This document shows, piece by piece, positions 9,754 to 18,034 of a DNA stretch of 64,000 nt (the first letter of the stretch is position 1; each line of letters begins with the position of its first letter). The stretch comes from Lachnospiraceae bacterium UBA4364. GTDB taxonomy: Bacteria > Bacillota > Clostridia > Lachnospirales > Lachnospiraceae. The notes under the pieces were generated by a model, which saw nothing but the letters and a program-made list of their open reading frames with translations, was not told the origin of the DNA and ran no database searches. Location of the stretch: contig DGSK01000002.1 in the NCBI GenBank assembly GCA_002393955.1, forward strand, positions 99,103 through 163,102, read 5' to 3'. The position numbers and the translations under genes are program-made.

Positions 9754-10926
9754 ATGGAATACAGTATGGAAGAAGTATTAAAGTATATTGAGGAAGAGGA
9801 TGTAAAGTTTATCCGTCTTGCTTTCAGGGATGCATACGGCGTACAAAAGAATATATCTGTTATGCCCGGAGAAGTGAAAAAGGCTTTTGAGGATGGTATA
9901 CAGATCGGTACGAGGGCAATTGCAGGTTTTGCAGACAGCAAATACTCGTCTCTTTATCTTAAGCCGGATCCGGATACCATGGCTATACTGCCCTGGAGGC
10001 CTGACAGCGGAAGGGTACTCAGGATGTTCTGTGATGTATATACACCGGATGGAGAGCTTTATGAGGCTGATACCAGATACATTCTGAAAAAAGCAATTCA
10101 GGAAGCGGAGAATGCGGGAGTTGAATTCCGCTTCGGCAATGAGACGGAGTTTTATCTTTTTGCCAATGATGATGAAGGAAATTCAACGAAGAATCCTTAT
10201 GATCATGCAGGATATATGGATATCGCACCTTTGGATAAATGTGAGAATATCCGCCGGGAGATAACCCTTACCATAGAAAAGATGGGGCTTCGCCCTGAAA
10301 GATCCCATCATGAAAAAGGACCCGGACAGAATGAGATAGATTTTCACTATGCAAGGCCACTTAAGGCTGCCGACCAGATGACAACATTTAAGATGGCAGT
10401 CAGCACCATAGCGAACAGATATGGTCTGACAGCGGATTTTTCACCGCTTCCCCTTGCGGATATGCCGGGAAACGGTTACCACATAAATATGTATGCAGTA
10501 GATAGTGAGGGGAATGATGTCATAAAATATGCCGCTGCGGGCATAATAGAAAAGATAAGGGATCTGACGATTTTCCTTAATCCTACGGATTCCTCTTATT
10601 CGCGTCTGGGCAATAATACGGCACCTGACCGTATAAACTGGTCCGGCCTGGGGCAGTCGGAGCTTATGTATATAGAAAGCTATAAGGGAAAGACCAGGGC
10701 TGAGCTGAGAAGCCCGGATGCAGGGAGTAATCCATACCTGGTATATGCGCTTCTGATATATGCAGGACTTTCCGGTATAGAACGAAAGCTTGCACTGCCG
10801 GCAGAAATGAATGAAGATGATGCATTCCTGCCCGGCTCCAAAAAGGAAGCAGCAAAACTCGCAAAGGAAAGTGCGTTTGTAAAACAGTACGTCCCTGCGG
10901 AGATAATAAAGGAATATACTGAGTAA
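9754..10926 (+). CDS. Glutamine synthetase family protein, short divergent type I
   Basis: The fold is that of glutamine synthetase (ATP, glutamate and ammonia to glutamine). At 390 residues it is clearly shorter than the usual 440-470 of type I enzymes. Conserved pieces are the metal-binding GNETEFYLF (about 128-136), HHEKGPGQNEIDF (185-197), GNGYHINM (239-246), NPTDSSYSRL (276-285) and RAELRSPDAGSNPYL (315-329). The usual Lys-Pro of the ATP loop is replaced (LADMPGNGYH) and the NRSA-type segment is absent (INWSGLGQSEL). There is no adenylylation-tyrosine region. GS activity is likely but not certain, since a related gamma-glutamyl ligase is possible. The RBS is GGGGAGGG. The ANTAR gene begins 22 bases downstream, which suggests joint nitrogen-responsive control. 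Confidence 0.85.
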   Translation: MEYSMEEVLKYIEEEDVKFIRLAFRDAYGVQKNISVMPGEVKKAFEDGIQIGTRAIAGFADSKYSSLYLKPDPDTMAILPWRPDSGRVLRMFCDVYTPDGELYEADTRYILKKAIQEAENAGVEFRFGNETEFYLFANDDEGNSTKNPYDHAGYMDIAPLDKCENIRREITLTIEKMGLRPERSHHEKGPGQNEIDFHYARPLKAADQMTTFKMAVSTIANRYGLTADFSPLPLADMPGNGYHINMYAVDSEGNDVIKYAAAGIIEKIRDLTIFLNPTDSSYSRLGNNTAPDRINWSGLGQSELMYIESYKGKTRAELRSPDAGSNPYLVYALLIYAGLSGIERKLALPAEMNEDDAFLPGSKKEAAKLAKESAFVKQYVPAEIIKEYTE

Positions 10927-10948
10927 CTTTGTGCTTAGGAGGTAACCC

Positions 10949-11527
10949 ATGCCGAAACATGATGATACAGTTCATTCGGCTTTGATAGTCTCGGCATCGG
11001 AGCAGTTTGAGACGCTGATAAAAAGGTCGCTTATGGATGTCATTACTGTTGAGTCCAGAAAAAGCGGGGCGATGGCGAGGCGTTATGTTCTGGAAAGGTA
11101 TTACGATCTCGTGATCATCAATGCACCTTTGCCTGATGAAAGCGGGGAGGAGCTTGCGCTTGACATTGTGGAACAGTGCGATGCCTCCGTGCTCATGGTG
11201 GTCCCACAGGATATATTCGAGGATGTGCTGGACCGTGTGACTGAGCAGGGGATAATGGTGATGCCAAAGCCTTCACCGAAGGGCAGGATAGACAAAAGTG
11301 TCCGTTTTCTGGTGGCCACCCAGAATAAGCTGCATAAGCTGGAAGCAAAAGTAGCTAAGGCTGAGGAAAAGCTGGAAGAGATGCGGGTGGTCAATAAGGC
11401 TAAGCTGGTTCTTATAAATAAAAAGAAAATGTCTGAGGACGAAGCCCATCGCTATATCGGTAAGCTGGCGATGGATAACGGAATATCAAGAGGCAGGGCT
11501 GCGGAAAGGATATTGGATGACCTGTAA
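10949..11527 (+). CDS. ANTAR-domain response regulator (RNA-binding antiterminator type)
   Basis: A 192-residue protein with a receiver-like N-terminal domain (about 8-125: SALIVSASEQFETLIKRSL, then DLVIINAPLPDESGEELALDIV). A linking coiled coil (about 126-150) follows, and a C-terminal ANTAR three-helix domain (LVLINKKKMSEDEAHRYIGKLAMDNG, ending at 192). ANTAR proteins bind paired RNA hairpins with hexanucleotide loops and block transcription termination. The receiver domain looks atypical: an Asn-Ala-Pro stands where the phospho-acceptor Asp region (usually DxxLP) is expected, so control may not be by phosphorylation. An AGGAGG site precedes the ATG. Its position right after a glutamine synthetase gene fits a nitrogen regulator. 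The RNA target is unknown; the ACGGAT loop at 9602-9607 is one candidate. Confidence 0.9.
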   Translation: MPKHDDTVHSALIVSASEQFETLIKRSLMDVITVESRKSGAMARRYVLERYYDLVIINAPLPDESGEELALDIVEQCDASVLMVVPQDIFEDVLDRVTEQGIMVMPKPSPKGRIDKSVRFLVATQNKLHKLEAKVAKAEEKLEEMRVVNKAKLVLINKKKMSEDEAHRYIGKLAMDNGISRGRAAERILDDL

Positions 11528-11528
11528 T

Positions 11529-11561
11529 AAGGCTGCATGGTTTATGCAGCCTTATTTTTTT
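11529..11561 (+). terminator. Intrinsic terminator after the ANTAR gene
   Basis: An inverted repeat AAGGCTGCAT / ATGCAGCCTT with a five-base loop is followed by TATTTTTTT. It starts just after the stop codon and closes the glutamine synthetase/ANTAR unit. Confidence 0.92.
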
Positions 11562-11615
11562 GATTTTCGAGGAAAATCTGATCGCTTTTTTTTACACAAA
11601 TGATCGGAGTGTGTT

Positions 11616-11633
11616 GTTTTGACGTTTCAAAAC
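11616..11633 (+). promoter_or_regulatory. Operator-like perfect palindrome upstream of clpB
   Basis: GTTTTGA, four bases, TCAAAAC: a perfect 7-bp inverted repeat only 7 bases upstream of the CIRCE-like element. It is not followed by a U-tract and does not match the tandem heptad pattern of CtsR boxes. It may be a second operator or part of a promoter (it contains TTGACG). No regulator can be named from sequence. Confidence 0.4.
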
Positions 11634-11639
11634 AAAAAA

Positions 11640-11666
11640 TTAGCACTCACCACTTGACTTGGCTAA
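11640..11666 (+). promoter_or_regulatory. Degenerate CIRCE element (HrcA operator) before clpB
   Basis: The left half is a perfect CIRCE arm (TTAGCACTC, 11640-11648). After exactly nine bases the right arm reads CTTGGCTAA, keeping GCTAA of the consensus GAGTGCTAA. The element overlaps a TTGACT hexamer (11654-11659), and a GATAAT lies at 11680-11685. Repressor HrcA binding here would link clpB to heat shock. The imperfect right arm lowers certainty. Confidence 0.6.
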
Positions 11667-11819
11667 CAATTAGTGAGAAGATAATCCCTGGAAGAAAATA
11701 CAGATTATCCTCGGATGCGCTGAAACCGATAGCTGATATGATCTAAACTCTCGTATCCGGGGATCTGCATAAACAAATTGTCTTTGATGTGACGCTAAAA
11801 GCGGCAGAAAGGGGGAATT

Positions 11820-14402
11820 ATGAATATACAGAAATTTACACAGAATTCAGTATTGGCAGTACAGAATACTGAGAAGATCGCATATGAATACGGCAATCAG
11901 GAGATAGAGGAGGAGCACCTGCTTTATTCTCTTTTGAAGCTGGATGACAGTCTGATCCTGAAGCTTGTAGAGAAGATGGACATTAATACCGAACACTTTA
12001 TCGGCAGGGTGGAGGATGCCCTTGAAAAGTGTGTAAAGGTCCAGGGTGGAGACCTGCGTTTCGGCAGATATCTGAATGAAGTGCTGAATAATGCTGAGGA
12101 TGAGGCCAAGGCCATGGGGGATGACTACGTCTCCGTTGAGCATCTTTTCCTGGCTATGATAAAAAAGCCTGATAAGGCAGTGAAAGCCATTTTTACGGAA
12201 TACGGCATAACCCGTGACAGGTTCTTAGGTGTGCTGGCACAGGTGCGGGGAAATCAGCGTGTTACATCGGACAATCCCGAAGCTACTTATGATACCCTGG
12301 AAAAATACGGGCAGGATCTGGTAGAAAAAGCCAAGAATCAGAAGCTTGATCCTGTTATCGGAAGGGATGCTGAGATAAGAAATGTCATAAGGATCCTGTC
12401 CAGAAAGACCAAGAACAATCCCGTGCTCATAGGTGAGCCTGGTGTGGGCAAGACGGCTGTAGTCGAAGGCCTTGCGCAGCGTATTGTTATGGGGGATGTT
12501 CCCGGCGGACTGAAGGACAAGAAGATATTCTCACTGGATATGGGCTCCATGGTGGCCGGCGCAAAATACCGGGGTGAATTCGAGGAAAGGCTTAAGGCTG
12601 TACTGGAGGAAGTAAAGAAATCCGAGGGACAGATCATCCTCTTCATAGATGAGCTTCATACAATAGTGGGTGCCGGCAAGACGGAAGGCTCCATGGATGC
12701 GGGAAATATGCTTAAGCCCATGCTTGCAAGGGGCGAGCTTCACTGCATAGGTGCCACTACCCTGGATGAATACCGCAAGTATATTGAAAAGGATCCGGCA
12801 CTTGAGAGACGTTTCCAGCCTGTGCTGGTAAATGAGCCGACAGTGGAGGATACGGTATCTATATTAAGGGGCTTAAAGGATCGTTATGAGGTTTATCACG
12901 GCGTAAAGATACTGGATAATGCACTGGTGGCTGCGGCTACCCTTTCGGACAGATATATAACCGACAGGTTTCTTCCGGACAAGGCTATAGACCTGGTGGA
13001 TGAAGCCTGCGCAATGATAAAGACTGAGCTGGATACCCTGCCCACAGAGCTGGATGAAAAGCAGCGCCGGATACTCCAGATGGAGATTGAAGCAGCGGCT
13101 CTTAAAAAGGAAGATGATAACTTAAGCAGGGAAAGACTTGATGACCTCCTTAAGGAACTGGCTGAGGAAAAGGAAATCTTCGCTAATGAGAAGGCTCAGT
13201 GGGAAAATGAAAAGAGTGCTGTGGACAGGCTCTCGGTTATCAGGGAGAATATCGAATCCGTAAACAATGAGATACAGATCGCACAGAGGGAAGGAAATCT
13301 GGAAAAAGCGGCAGAGCTTACATACGGCAAGCTGCCGGAGCTTAAGAAACAGCTGGAGATAGAGGAAGAGCAGGCAGGGAAACGTGAGACCAGACTGGTA
13401 CATGAAAATGTTTCCGAGGATGAGATCGGTCGTATCGTGTCGAGATGGACAGGAATCCCTGTCAGCCGGCTGAATGAGTCCGAAAGAAACAAGACACTCC
13501 ATCTGGATGAACAGCTTCATAAGAGAGTAGTGGGCCAGGATGAGGCGGTCATGAAGGTCAGTGAGGCCATAATGCGTTCAAAGGCAGGAATAAAGGATCC
13601 CGGTAAGCCTATAGGCTCTTTCCTGTTCCTTGGTCCTACAGGCGTAGGCAAGACAGAGCTTGCCAAAACCCTTGCGGATGCACTTTTTGATGATGAGAAA
13701 AATATGGTCCGTATAGATATGAGCGAATATATGGAGAAGCACTCCGTATCCAGGCTTGTAGGAGCGCCTCCCGGATATGTGGGCTATGATGAAGGCGGGC
13801 AGCTTACAGAGGCGGTAAGGAGAAAGCCTTATTCCGTAGTGCTTTTTGATGAGATTGAAAAGGCTCATCCTGATGTATTCAATATACTGCTGCAGGTACT
13901 GGATGACGGCAGGATAACGGATTCCCAGGGACGTGTGGTAGATTTTAAGAATACTATCATCATAATGACATCTAATATAGGTGCTTCATTCCTGTTAGAT
14001 GGCATCAAAGAGGATGGTACGATTTCTGAGGATGCTGAGGAGGCTGTATCGGGACTTTTGAAGAACCATTTCAGACCGGAGTTTTTAAACAGGCTGGATG
14101 AGATCATAATGTTCAAGCCTCTTACAAAGGACAACATAAGCGGAATAGTGGATCTCATAATGAAGTCATTGAATGAAAGGCTGGCAGACAGGGAGCTTTC
14201 CGTGGAACTTTCTCCGGAGGCAGAGGCATTTATCGTAGAGGACGGTTTTGATCCGGCATACGGTGCAAGGCCGCTTAAACGGTATATCCAGAAGACTGTA
14301 GAGACGCTTACCGCAAAGCTTATCCTGTCGGGAAATGTTTCCACCGGAGATACCATAGTCATAACACTGAATGACGGAGAACTGGAGGCAGAAAAAAAAT
14401 AA
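11820..14402 (+). CDS. clpB: ATP-dependent chaperone/disaggregase ClpB
   Basis: A hexameric AAA+ disaggregase that threads aggregated proteins together with DnaK. Its 860 residues match ClpB. Clp N-domain repeats span about 1-145. The first AAA+ module has Walker A GEPGVGKTAV near residue 206 and Walker B IILFIDELHTIVGAG. The long middle coiled-coil domain (about 405-525) separates ClpB from ClpA. The second AAA+ module has GPTGVGKTELAKTLADALF near 607 and VVLFDEIEKAHPDVFN. There is no ClpP-binding loop pattern that I can see. The start follows GAAAGGGGG. It is transcribed alone behind a CIRCE-like operator (11640-11666), consistent with HrcA-type heat-shock control. Confidence 0.96.
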   Translation: MNIQKFTQNSVLAVQNTEKIAYEYGNQEIEEEHLLYSLLKLDDSLILKLVEKMDINTEHFIGRVEDALEKCVKVQGGDLRFGRYLNEVLNNAEDEAKAMGDDYVSVEHLFLAMIKKPDKAVKAIFTEYGITRDRFLGVLAQVRGNQRVTSDNPEATYDTLEKYGQDLVEKAKNQKLDPVIGRDAEIRNVIRILSRKTKNNPVLIGEPGVGKTAVVEGLAQRIVMGDVPGGLKDKKIFSLDMGSMVAGAKYRGEFEERLKAVLEEVKKSEGQIILFIDELHTIVGAGKTEGSMDAGNMLKPMLARGELHCIGATTLDEYRKYIEKDPALERRFQPVLVNEPTVEDTVSILRGLKDRYEVYHGVKILDNALVAAATLSDRYITDRFLPDKAIDLVDEACAMIKTELDTLPTELDEKQRRILQMEIEAAALKKEDDNLSRERLDDLLKELAEEKEIFANEKAQWENEKSAVDRLSVIRENIESVNNEIQIAQREGNLEKAAELTYGKLPELKKQLEIEEEQAGKRETRLVHENVSEDEIGRIVSRWTGIPVSRLNESERNKTLHLDEQLHKRVVGQDEAVMKVSEAIMRSKAGIKDPGKPIGSFLFLGPTGVGKTELAKTLADALFDDEKNMVRIDMSEYMEKHSVSRLVGAPPGYVGYDEGGQLTEAVRRKPYSVVLFDEIEKAHPDVFNILLQVLDDGRITDSQGRVVDFKNTIIIMTSNIGASFLLDGIKEDGTISEDAEEAVSGLLKNHFRPEFLNRLDEIIMFKPLTKDNISGIVDLIMKSLNERLADRELSVELSPEAEAFIVEDGFDPAYGARPLKRYIQKTVETLTAKLILSGNVSTGDTIVITLNDGELEAEKK

Positions 14403-14546
14403 TAAAATTTTCATATTCAGTGCAATAAAAAACATACCGGATGTATTATCCCTATAGAAAGCGGAAAACAGCCGCCGGTACAGCCCGGATCACATGAATA
14501 CACGGGCATACAAAAGCGGTTATTTGTAAAAGGGAGGTAATGGCTT

Positions 14547-14738
14547 ATGAAGATCCTGGTTGCTTGTGTATTGTGGACAGTGCTGGTTCTGATCATGTCA
14601 TCTCAGGGAAGCCTGTTTGAAAAGAAAGACAAAATGGTGCATAATACAAAGGGTAAGGACAAGGAAGGCAATGTGATACCATTTACCCTCCTGGGAACGG
14701 ACTTGAATGAGATGGATGATATGAGGAAACCGGTATGA
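14547..14738 (+). CDS. Small secreted or membrane-anchored peptide, 63 residues
   Basis: Unrecognised. Residues 1-19 form a hydrophobic segment (ILVACVLWTVLVLIM) that may be a signal anchor. The rest is charged and polar (EKKDKMVHNTKGKDKEGN and on), with no cysteines. A GGGAGG ribosome binding site lies 9 bases before the ATG, and the last codons overlap the start of the pseudouridine synthase gene (ATGAGG at 14735), which argues that it is really translated. No function can be given. A 144-base stretch upstream (14403-14546) shows no clear terminator. Confidence 0.65.
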   Translation: MKILVACVLWTVLVLIMSSQGSLFEKKDKMVHNTKGKDKEGNVIPFTLLGTDLNEMDDMRKPV

Positions 14739-15541
14739 GGATTGACAGATTTCTGTCTGATATGGGATACGGAACACGCTCGGAGATAAAGAAGATGATA
14801 AGATCCGGGCGTGTTTATTTTTGTGATAAGGTCTGCAAAGATCCGGGAATGAAGGTGGCGGAGACTGATGTACTCAGGGTGGTGCCCGCAGAAAGCCTGA
14901 AAGGCTGCGGTGATGCAAAAATGTTTTCCGGAGATGGCAGCGTTAATATAGATATGGCGGTGGAGAATCGGAATGGTTTTGTGGTAAAATATGAGCCGTA
15001 TCAGTACATTTTGCTAAATAAGCCGGCGGGAGTAGTGAGTGCGGTTACCGATCCTGTCCATCAGACTGTCGTGGATATATGTAAAGGCTATGGCATTAGG
15101 GACGATATTTTTCCCATAGGACGGCTGGATCTTGATACGGAAGGACTGCTGATACTGTCGAATGACGGAAAGCTGTCCCATGACCTGCTGACACCCGGAA
15201 AACATGTGGAAAAAGAGTATGAAGCCGTACTGGAACATCCGGCAGAGGAAAGTGCGGCAGAGATTTTTGCAGGAGGCATGGAGGTGCCTGCATCGGAAAA
15301 GGGAAATGATGGCTTTTCGGCGCTGCCTGCAAAGCTTGAGATATGCAGTGAAGACAGGAAGACCGTGAGGCTTACAATAAATGAGGGCAAATACCATCAG
15401 GTTAAGCGGATGTTTGCGGCAATCGGGAATCAGGTGGTTCATCTGAAGCGTATCAGGATGGGGAATCTGGTCCTGCCTGACAATCTGCAGCCGGGGGAAT
15501 ATATGAAGATTGAAAAGGACAGGCTGTTTGAGATGCTGTGA
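14735..15541 (+). CDS. RsuA-family pseudouridine synthase
   Basis: Isomerises a uridine in rRNA to pseudouridine. The N-terminal S4 RNA-binding domain is at about 1-50 (MRIDRFLSDMGYGTRSEIKKMIRSGRVYF). A linker follows, then the catalytic domain with YILLNKPAGVVSA, the active-site motif PIGRLDLDTEGLLILSNDG (catalytic Asp in RLD) and the C-terminal KYHQVKRMFAAIG. At 268 residues it resembles RsuA (16S position 516) more than RluB/RluF, but the exact target base cannot be read off. It overlaps the preceding small gene by four bases (ATGA-type), so the two are coupled. Confidence 0.92.
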   Translation: MRIDRFLSDMGYGTRSEIKKMIRSGRVYFCDKVCKDPGMKVAETDVLRVVPAESLKGCGDAKMFSGDGSVNIDMAVENRNGFVVKYEPYQYILLNKPAGVVSAVTDPVHQTVVDICKGYGIRDDIFPIGRLDLDTEGLLILSNDGKLSHDLLTPGKHVEKEYEAVLEHPAEESAAEIFAGGMEVPASEKGNDGFSALPAKLEICSEDRKTVRLTINEGKYHQVKRMFAAIGNQVVHLKRIRMGNLVLPDNLQPGEYMKIEKDRLFEML

Positions 15542-15598
15542 TACAGCATAATGGGTTTGTGTAAATTTATAAATTTGCAGATAAGAGGATATGAAAAA

Positions 15599-16846
15599 AT
15601 GAAGGAAAGACAGTATGCTTCACCGACGGAGCGTTTTCTTAAATATGTATCTGTCGACACACAGTCAGATCCGCACGCAGAGGTCTATCCCAGCACCGAG
15701 GGACAGCGGGAGCTGCTTTCCCTTCTGCGGGATGAGCTTATCAAGATGGGAGTTCCTGATGTGAGACAGGATGAAAAATATGCCTGTGTTTATGCGGTGA
15801 TCCCGTCGAATATGCCTGAAAAGACCGTGACATCAATAGGCTTTATCGCGCATACGGATACTTCCGATGCCATAAGCGGGAAAAATGTCAGGGCGCGCGT
15901 AATAGAGAATTTTGACGGTGATGACATAGTATTAAATAAAGAAAAGAATATCGTAACCAGAATGTCTGAATTTCCCGAGATGAAGAGGTTAAAGGGAAAG
16001 AATATTATCGTTACGGATGGAACAACGCTGTTAGGGGCTGATGACAAGTCTGGTGTGACAGCGATAATGGAGATGGCAGAATATTTCTGTATTCATTCCG
16101 AAGAAAAGCATGGGAACATCTGCATTGCATTTACTGCTGATGAGGAAACCGGGCGGGGAACCGATCATTTTGACATACAGGGTTTTGGGGCTCATTTTGC
16201 CTATACTGTGGATGGAGATATGCTGGGGGACCTTGCAGGAGAAAATTTCAATGCGGCCGGTGCCGTAGTTACGGTAAATGGCTGCAGCGTACATCCCGGC
16301 GATGCATACGGAAAGATGAAGAATGCATCAGGAATACTGCAGGAATTTGACAGGCTTCTGCCGCAGAAGGAAAGACCTGAATATACAAGGGGCAGGGAGG
16401 GATTTTACCATCTTTGTGAGATCAGGGGAAGTGTGGAAGAGGCGGTGGCTGAGTATATCATCAGGGATCATGATGACGATACTTTTGAAGAACGGAAGAG
16501 AGTTTTCCAGGCGGCAGCAGATGAGATTAATAAAAAATACGGTGAAGGAACACTTATCGTAAATATGGAAGATTCATACTATAATATGAAGCGGCGCCTG
16601 GATCCGCACCCGGAAGTTATGGATAATGCGCGGAAAGCTATGGAAAAGCTTGGAATAGAAGCAATAGAAAAGCCGATAAGGGGCGGTACGGATGGTGCAA
16701 GGCTTTCGTTCTTAGGATTGCCATGCCCGAATCTTGGAACCGGCGGCGGAAATTTTCACGGAAGGCATGAGTTTCTCTGTATAGATGAAATGGAACAGAC
16801 TATTGAACTGTTAAAGCAGATAGTGAGGGAATATGCATCAGAATAA
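15599..16846 (+). CDS. pepT: Tripeptide aminopeptidase (peptidase T)
   Basis: A zinc M20-family peptidase that removes the N-terminal residue of tripeptides. The start at 15599 is preferred over 15551 because AGAGGA sits 9 bases before it and the protein then opens MKERQYASPTERFLKYVSVDTQS as in PepT. The product has 415 residues. Zinc and catalytic motifs are GFIAHTDTSDA (His and Asp), DDKSGVTAIMEMAEY, FTADEETGRGTDHF (catalytic Glu pair), YTVDGD and the late GGNFHGRHEF. The dimerisation lid domain lies at about 210-320. The 3' end overlaps the next lipoprotein gene by 14 bases. Confidence 0.95.
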   Translation: MKERQYASPTERFLKYVSVDTQSDPHAEVYPSTEGQRELLSLLRDELIKMGVPDVRQDEKYACVYAVIPSNMPEKTVTSIGFIAHTDTSDAISGKNVRARVIENFDGDDIVLNKEKNIVTRMSEFPEMKRLKGKNIIVTDGTTLLGADDKSGVTAIMEMAEYFCIHSEEKHGNICIAFTADEETGRGTDHFDIQGFGAHFAYTVDGDMLGDLAGENFNAAGAVVTVNGCSVHPGDAYGKMKNASGILQEFDRLLPQKERPEYTRGREGFYHLCEIRGSVEEAVAEYIIRDHDDDTFEERKRVFQAAADEINKKYGEGTLIVNMEDSYYNMKRRLDPHPEVMDNARKAMEKLGIEAIEKPIRGGTDGARLSFLGLPCPNLGTGGGNFHGRHEFLCIDEMEQTIELLKQIVREYASE

Positions 16847-17837
16847 ATTAAATATAAAATATATTTTCCTGTGCATGCTGGTAATATGCACTGTTTTTGT
16901 GACTGCCTGCGGTAAGGACAGCAGGATAATACTTACGACGGGATTTGATGATGACGAGATATTCAGACTGGAGGGCGTGTCCTGCTACAAGCCTGAGGTG
17001 ATGGTATATCTGACCACCATGCAGAACCAGTACGAGTCGGCCTTCGGTGAGCAGATATGGAAGACAGAGACCGGCGGGATCACTCTGGAAGACAGTGTAA
17101 AGCAGACTGTCCTTGCAAGACTTGCCAAGATAAAGATGATGAACCTTATGGCGGCAAGCTATAAGCTTGAGCTTACGAAAGAGCAGGAGCAAAGGGCTGT
17201 TCTGGCGGCCGCAAACTATTATTCATCACTTTCCGATGAGGAGAAATCAGCACTCGGTAATATAAAGGAAAATGATATCTGCACCATGTATAAGGAATAT
17301 GCGCTTGCGGACAGCCTTTATGATTATCTGACTTCCGATGTAAACGTGGAGATAAGTGATGATGAAGCCCGGACCATTACCGTTGAGCAGATAAAGGTAT
17401 CTACCTATGATGAGGCGCAGCAGATACTGCGTGAGCTGAGAGACGGTGCAAGTTTTGATGAACTGGCCATGTCAAGGAGCATGTCGGAGGATCTTATTGT
17501 TTCGTTCCACAAGGGTGATGAAGAGGAGGCAAAGGAATCGGCATGCTTTAATCTGGGCGAGAAGGAAGTAAGCCTGGTTGTAGAATGTGCGGATGGTTAC
17601 TACATATTTAAATGCCTCAATACGCTTGACCGCGAGAAGACTGATAACAGAAAGGCAGAGATACAGGAGCAGCGGAGACAGGAAGCTTTTGATGCGGCGT
17701 ATAATTCCTTTATGGAGGGCAAGCGCTGTTATCTTAACGAAGATGCTTTCGAAGCAATAGAATTCGTGGGCGGCGGTGAAGTGGATACAATGGACTTTTT
17801 TGATGTGTACGAGCAGACTGTGGCATCAGCAAAATAA
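16833..17837 (+). CDS. PrsA-like foldase lipoprotein (SurA N-domain and parvulin-like region)
   Basis: The signal peptide ends in a lipobox (IFLCMLVICTVFVTAC, lipid-modified Cys26), so the protein is anchored outside the membrane. The body resembles PrsA/SurA folding factors: a helical N-terminal region (about 75-165, with KQTVLARLAKIKMMNLMAASYKLELT), then a parvulin-like stretch (about 185-270: TVEQIKVSTYDEAQQILRELRDGASFDELAMSRSMSED and on to EVSLVVECADGYYIFKCLN). A charged helix closes the chain. The parvulin core is degenerate, so it may act as a chaperone without proline isomerase activity. The start at 16833 has GAGGG upstream and overlaps the end of pepT. 334 residues. Confidence 0.75.
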   Translation: MHQNKLNIKYIFLCMLVICTVFVTACGKDSRIILTTGFDDDEIFRLEGVSCYKPEVMVYLTTMQNQYESAFGEQIWKTETGGITLEDSVKQTVLARLAKIKMMNLMAASYKLELTKEQEQRAVLAAANYYSSLSDEEKSALGNIKENDICTMYKEYALADSLYDYLTSDVNVEISDDEARTITVEQIKVSTYDEAQQILRELRDGASFDELAMSRSMSEDLIVSFHKGDEEEAKESACFNLGEKEVSLVVECADGYYIFKCLNTLDREKTDNRKAEIQEQRRQEAFDAAYNSFMEGKRCYLNEDAFEAIEFVGGGEVDTMDFFDVYEQTVASAK

Positions 17838-17851
17838 GCGCTTATATATCC

Positions 17852-17880
17852 TTGTTTTTGAAAGTGCCACAGTATATAAT
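17852..17880 (+). promoter_or_regulatory. Promoter upstream of the DUF4190-like gene
   Basis: TTGTTT, 17 bases, TATAAT. RNA would start near 17887, giving a leader of about 125 bases before the ATG at 18012 that holds a short upstream ORF. Confidence 0.65.
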
Positions 17881-17974
17881 AGTGGCGTTGCGTTATTTTA
17901 ACCTATGGATTATGGCAAATCAGACCGTATGAGTTAAGAGAAGCTGTTCGGCAGGCTGCCCCGGAGAGGGAAAA

Positions 17975-18034
17975 ATGGATAAGCCGGATATGCGCAGCAG
18001 AAAGGAAAATAATGGATCAGAATCAAAATTTTAG
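17975..18034 (+). CDS. Possible upstream ORF of 19 residues overlapping the next gene
   Basis: ATG at 17975 with GAGAGGG just upstream opens MDKPDMRSRKENNGSESKF, which ends at a TAG inside the DUF4190-like gene (start 18012, other frame). The strong ribosome binding site is the only evidence. It could couple or tune translation of the downstream gene, or be chance. Confidence 0.3.
   Translation: MDKPDMRSRKENNGSESKF

Noticed and set aside
11616..11633. CtsR operator
   Set aside because: CtsR sites are tandem heptads around GTCAAA; here only an inverted repeat is present.
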